DNA from: Mesorhizobium sp. M1B.F.Ca.ET.045.04.1.1
Lineage (GTDB): Bacteria; Pseudomonadota; Alphaproteobacteria; Rhizobiales; Rhizobiaceae
Assembly (NCBI RefSeq): GCF_003952465.1
Contig: NZ_CP034448.1
Span: forward strand, 5,433,001-5,497,000
DNA length: 64,000 nt
Direction of reading: 5' to 3'
Of the stretch, positions 62,101 to 64,000 are shown in pieces (the first letter of the stretch is position 1; each line of letters starts with the position of its first letter). The position numbers were made by a program, and so were the translations under genes. Under the pieces are notes generated by a model that was not told where the DNA came from, searched no databases, and saw only the letters and a list, made by a program, of their open reading frames with translations.

Positions 62101-64000
62101 CGCCGTTGGTCACGACCGAGAAGTCGGCGGCGCTGTCGACATCGGTCGCGTCGAGGTCGCCGGTCGCCGGCGAGGTGCCGGCCGTGCCGTTCGAGACACC
62201 CGAGGCTTCGGTCACCGACCCGCTGTCGTCGCCGGTGATCACCGCCGCGTCGTTGGCGCCGTTGATGGTGATGGTGATGTCCTTGGTCGTGCCGTCCGAG
62301 GTCTGCACCGTGATGGTGTCGGTCAGCGCCGGATCGCCGACGTTGAGCGCCTGCACGGCGGCATCGTCCTCGTTGAGCGCGTAGCTCCACTCGCCGGCCG
62401 CGTTGATGCTCAGCGTGCCGTGCACGCCGTTGGTCACGACCGAGAAGTCGGTGGCGCTGTCGACATCGGTCGCGTCGAGGTCGCCGGTCGCCGGCGAGGT
62501 GCCGGCCGTGCCGTTCGAGACGCCCGAGGCTTCCGTCACCGCACCGGCAGCATCGCCGGTGATCACCGCCGCGTCGTTGGCGCCGTTGATGGTGATGGTG
62601 ATGTCCTTGGTCGTGCCGTCCGAGGTCTGCACCGTGATGGTGTCGGTCAGCGCCGGATCGCCGACATTGAGCGCCTGCACCGCAGCATCGTCCTCGTTGA
62701 GCACGTAGCTCCACTCGCCGGCCGCATTGATGCTCAGCGTGCCGTGCACGCCGTTGGTCACCACCGAGAAGTCGGTGCGCTGTCGACATCGGTGGCGTCG
62801 AGATCGCCGGTCGCCGGCGAGGTGCCGGCCGTGCCGTTGGCGACGCCGGAAGCCTCGGTGACCGAACCGGTCGCATCGCCGGTGATCACCGCCGCGTCGT
62901 TGGCGCCGTTGATCGAGATGACGATGTCCTTCGTCGTGCCGTCCGAGGTCTGCACGGTGATGGTGTCGGTCAGCGCCGGATCGCCGACATTGAGCGCCTG
63001 CACCGCGCATCGTCCTCGTTGAGCACGTAGCTCCACTCGCCGGCCGCATTGATGCTCAGCGTGCCGTGCACGCCGTTGGTCACGACCGAGAAGTCGGCGG
63101 CGCTGTCGACATCGGTCGCGTCGAGGTCGCCGGTCGCCGGCGAGGTGCCGGCCGTGCCGTTCGGACGCCGGAGGCTCCGTCACCGACCGGTCGTCGCCGG
63201 TGATCACCGCCGCGTCGTTGGCGCCGTTGATGGTGATGGTGATGTCCTTGGTCGTGCCGTCCGAGGTCTGCACCGTGATGGTGTCGGTCAGCGCCGGATC
63301 GCCGACGTTGAGCGCCTGCACGGCGGCATCGTCCTCGTTGAGCGCGTAGCTCCACTCGCCGGCCGCATTGATGCTCAGCGTGCCGTGCACGCCGTTGGTC
63401 ACGACCGAGAAGTCGGTGGCGCTGTCGACATCGGTGGCGTCGAGATCGCCGGTCGCCGGCGAGGTGCCGGCCGTGCCGTTGGCGACGCCGGAGCCTCGGT
63501 GACCGAACCGGTCGCATCGCCGGTGATCACCGCCGCGTCGTTGGCGCCGTTGATCGAGATGACGATGTCCTTCGTCGTGCCGTCCGAGGTCTGCACGGTG
63601 ATGGTGTCGGTCAGCGCCGGATCGCCGACATTGAGCGCCTGCACCGCAGCATCGTCCTCGTTGAGCACGTAGCTCCACTCGCCGGCCGCATTGATGCTCA
63701 GCGTGCCGTGCACGCCGTTGGTCACCACCGAGAAGTCGGTGCCGCTGTCGACATCGGTGGCGTCGAGATCGCCGGTCGCCGGCGAGGTGCCGGCCGTGCC
63801 GTTCGAGACGCCGGAGGCTTCCGTCACCGCACCGGCAGCATCGCCGGTGATCACCGCCGCGTCGTTGGCGCCGTTGATCGAGATGACGATGTCCTTCGTC
63901 GTGCCGTCCGAGGTCTGCACGGTGATGGTGTCGGTCAGCGCCGGATCGCCGACATTGAGCGCCTGCACCGCAGCATCGTCCTCGTTGAGCACGTAGCTCC
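59162..64000 (-). CDS. giant VCBS/RTX adhesin, C-terminal part (5' end outside window)
   Basis: Reading from 64000 toward 59162 gives a repetitive extracellular protein. At least ten 108-residue VCBS repeats (units such as FSVVTNGVHGTLSINAAGEW, then ALNVGDPALTDTITVQTSDG) are followed by two diverged VCBS units, a cadherin-like stretch, and RTX calcium repeats (GNGGADQIFGLAGNDTLFGQ, GNDTLNGGDGNDRLVGG) around 59490-59650. It ends in a C-terminal domain with LGLTASDFVL, a type I secretion signal. The frame is intact from 62776 down to the stop; upstream, eight missing bases between 62776 and 63492 break it. It is exported by the adjacent PrtD/HlyD pair and probably mediates surface attachment or biofilm formation. 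Confidence 0.87.
60617..64000 (-). repeat. 324-bp tandem VCBS repeats
   Basis: The motif GATCACCGCCGCG recurs at 60617, 60941, 61265, 61589, 61913, 62237, 62561, 62884, 63202, 63525 and 63849. Spacing is 324 bp except for units of 323, 318 and 323 bp at 62561-63524, where eight bases are missing. Units are nearly identical at DNA level and differ mainly in short blocks (GDDSGSVTE, GDAAGAVTE, GDATGSVTE; ITITINGAN versus IVISINGAN), so unit shuffling is evident. The array continues past the window edge. Confidence 0.95.

Noticed and set aside
60549..62876. 775-residue minus-strand frame rich in Arg and His
   Set aside because: It is an out-of-frame reading of the same adhesin repeats; composition is unlike any real protein family.
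60023..63022. 999-residue open frame on the plus strand through the adhesin repeats
   Set aside because: Antisense shadow of the 324-bp repeats: GC-rich DNA without stops in a repeated unit gives a long repetitive frame. The minus-strand frame shows true VCBS and RTX motifs.
60617..64000. CRISPR array
   Set aside because: The period is 324 bp with coding content; no short repeats with variable spacers exist.
1..64000. tRNA or rRNA genes, intact insertion sequences or integrase
   Set aside because: No cloverleaf-like sequence, rRNA segment or complete transposase/integrase was seen; only a short integrase-like relic near 48400.

Overview
The window is high-GC alphaproteobacterial DNA, most likely from a Mesorhizobium-type member of the Rhizobiales. 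That assignment is inference. It rests on the gene families present (XdhC/Cox maturation genes, GlxA and LysR regulators, DUF1176, DUF1194 and DUF899 proteins, an Omp25/31-like barrel) and on several short palindromic intergenic repeats of the kind scattered through rhizobial genomes. I see no rRNA, tRNA, CRISPR array or intact mobile element. Tight operons with 4-bp stop/start overlaps are common, several of them using TTG or GTG starts.

Layout. 0-2.5 kb: a partial DUF1993 gene, a DUF1176 protein and an exported alpha/beta hydrolase. 2.5-8 kb: a minus-strand operon for maturation of a molybdenum hydroxylase (MoxR/CoxD ATPase, CoxE, split XdhC, fused molybdopterin-binding/MocA-like nucleotidyltransferase); the flavin reductase before it carries a frameshift. 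8-20.3 kb: a catabolic locus with a relic binding-protein gene, a LysR regulator, a betaine/choline-type ABC transporter with an aldehyde dehydrogenase on the plus strand, and facing it on the minus strand an LLM monooxygenase, flavin reductase, GMC oxidoreductase, GlxA/AraC regulator and FMN reductase. 20.7-23.5 kb: a sulfur-stress module (ArsR-rhodanese regulator, palindromic operator, persulfide-dioxygenase-like hydrolase, MFS transporter). 23.6-39.7 kb: mixed housekeeping and stress genes, including an ankyrin-cytochrome c fusion, an M50-CBS protease, a cardiolipin synthase with an EEP-family partner, a cupin/TetR pair, a SARP-type regulator, a DMT exporter and a DUF1194 protein.

39.7-46.4 kb: a sugar locus (LacI regulator, ABC binding protein, two permeases, GH127 beta-L-arabinofuranosidase); the GH127 gene is broken by two one-base deletions. 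46.5-49.7 kb: an AT-richer accessory patch holding an ApeA-like HEPN protein and a Shedu (SduA) nuclease, two anti-phage candidates separated by relics that resemble an integrase and a LigD-type ligase. 49.7-53.5 kb: a degenerate tandem array of a lipoprotein metallopeptidase and a SAM methyltransferase, each pair overlapping tail to tail. 53.9-55.9 kb: a double-barrel outer-membrane protein and a DHFR-like protein. 55.9-64 kb: a type I secretion system (HlyD-like adaptor, PrtD-like ABC exporter) behind the 3' end of a giant VCBS/RTX adhesin whose 324-bp repeats run off the end of the window.

Several frame breaks are single-base changes in or beside short homopolymers (about 7.53, 40.6, 41.3, 47.93 and 62.8-63.5 kb). 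This raises the possibility of consensus errors rather than true pseudogenes, so the affected calls are hedged.
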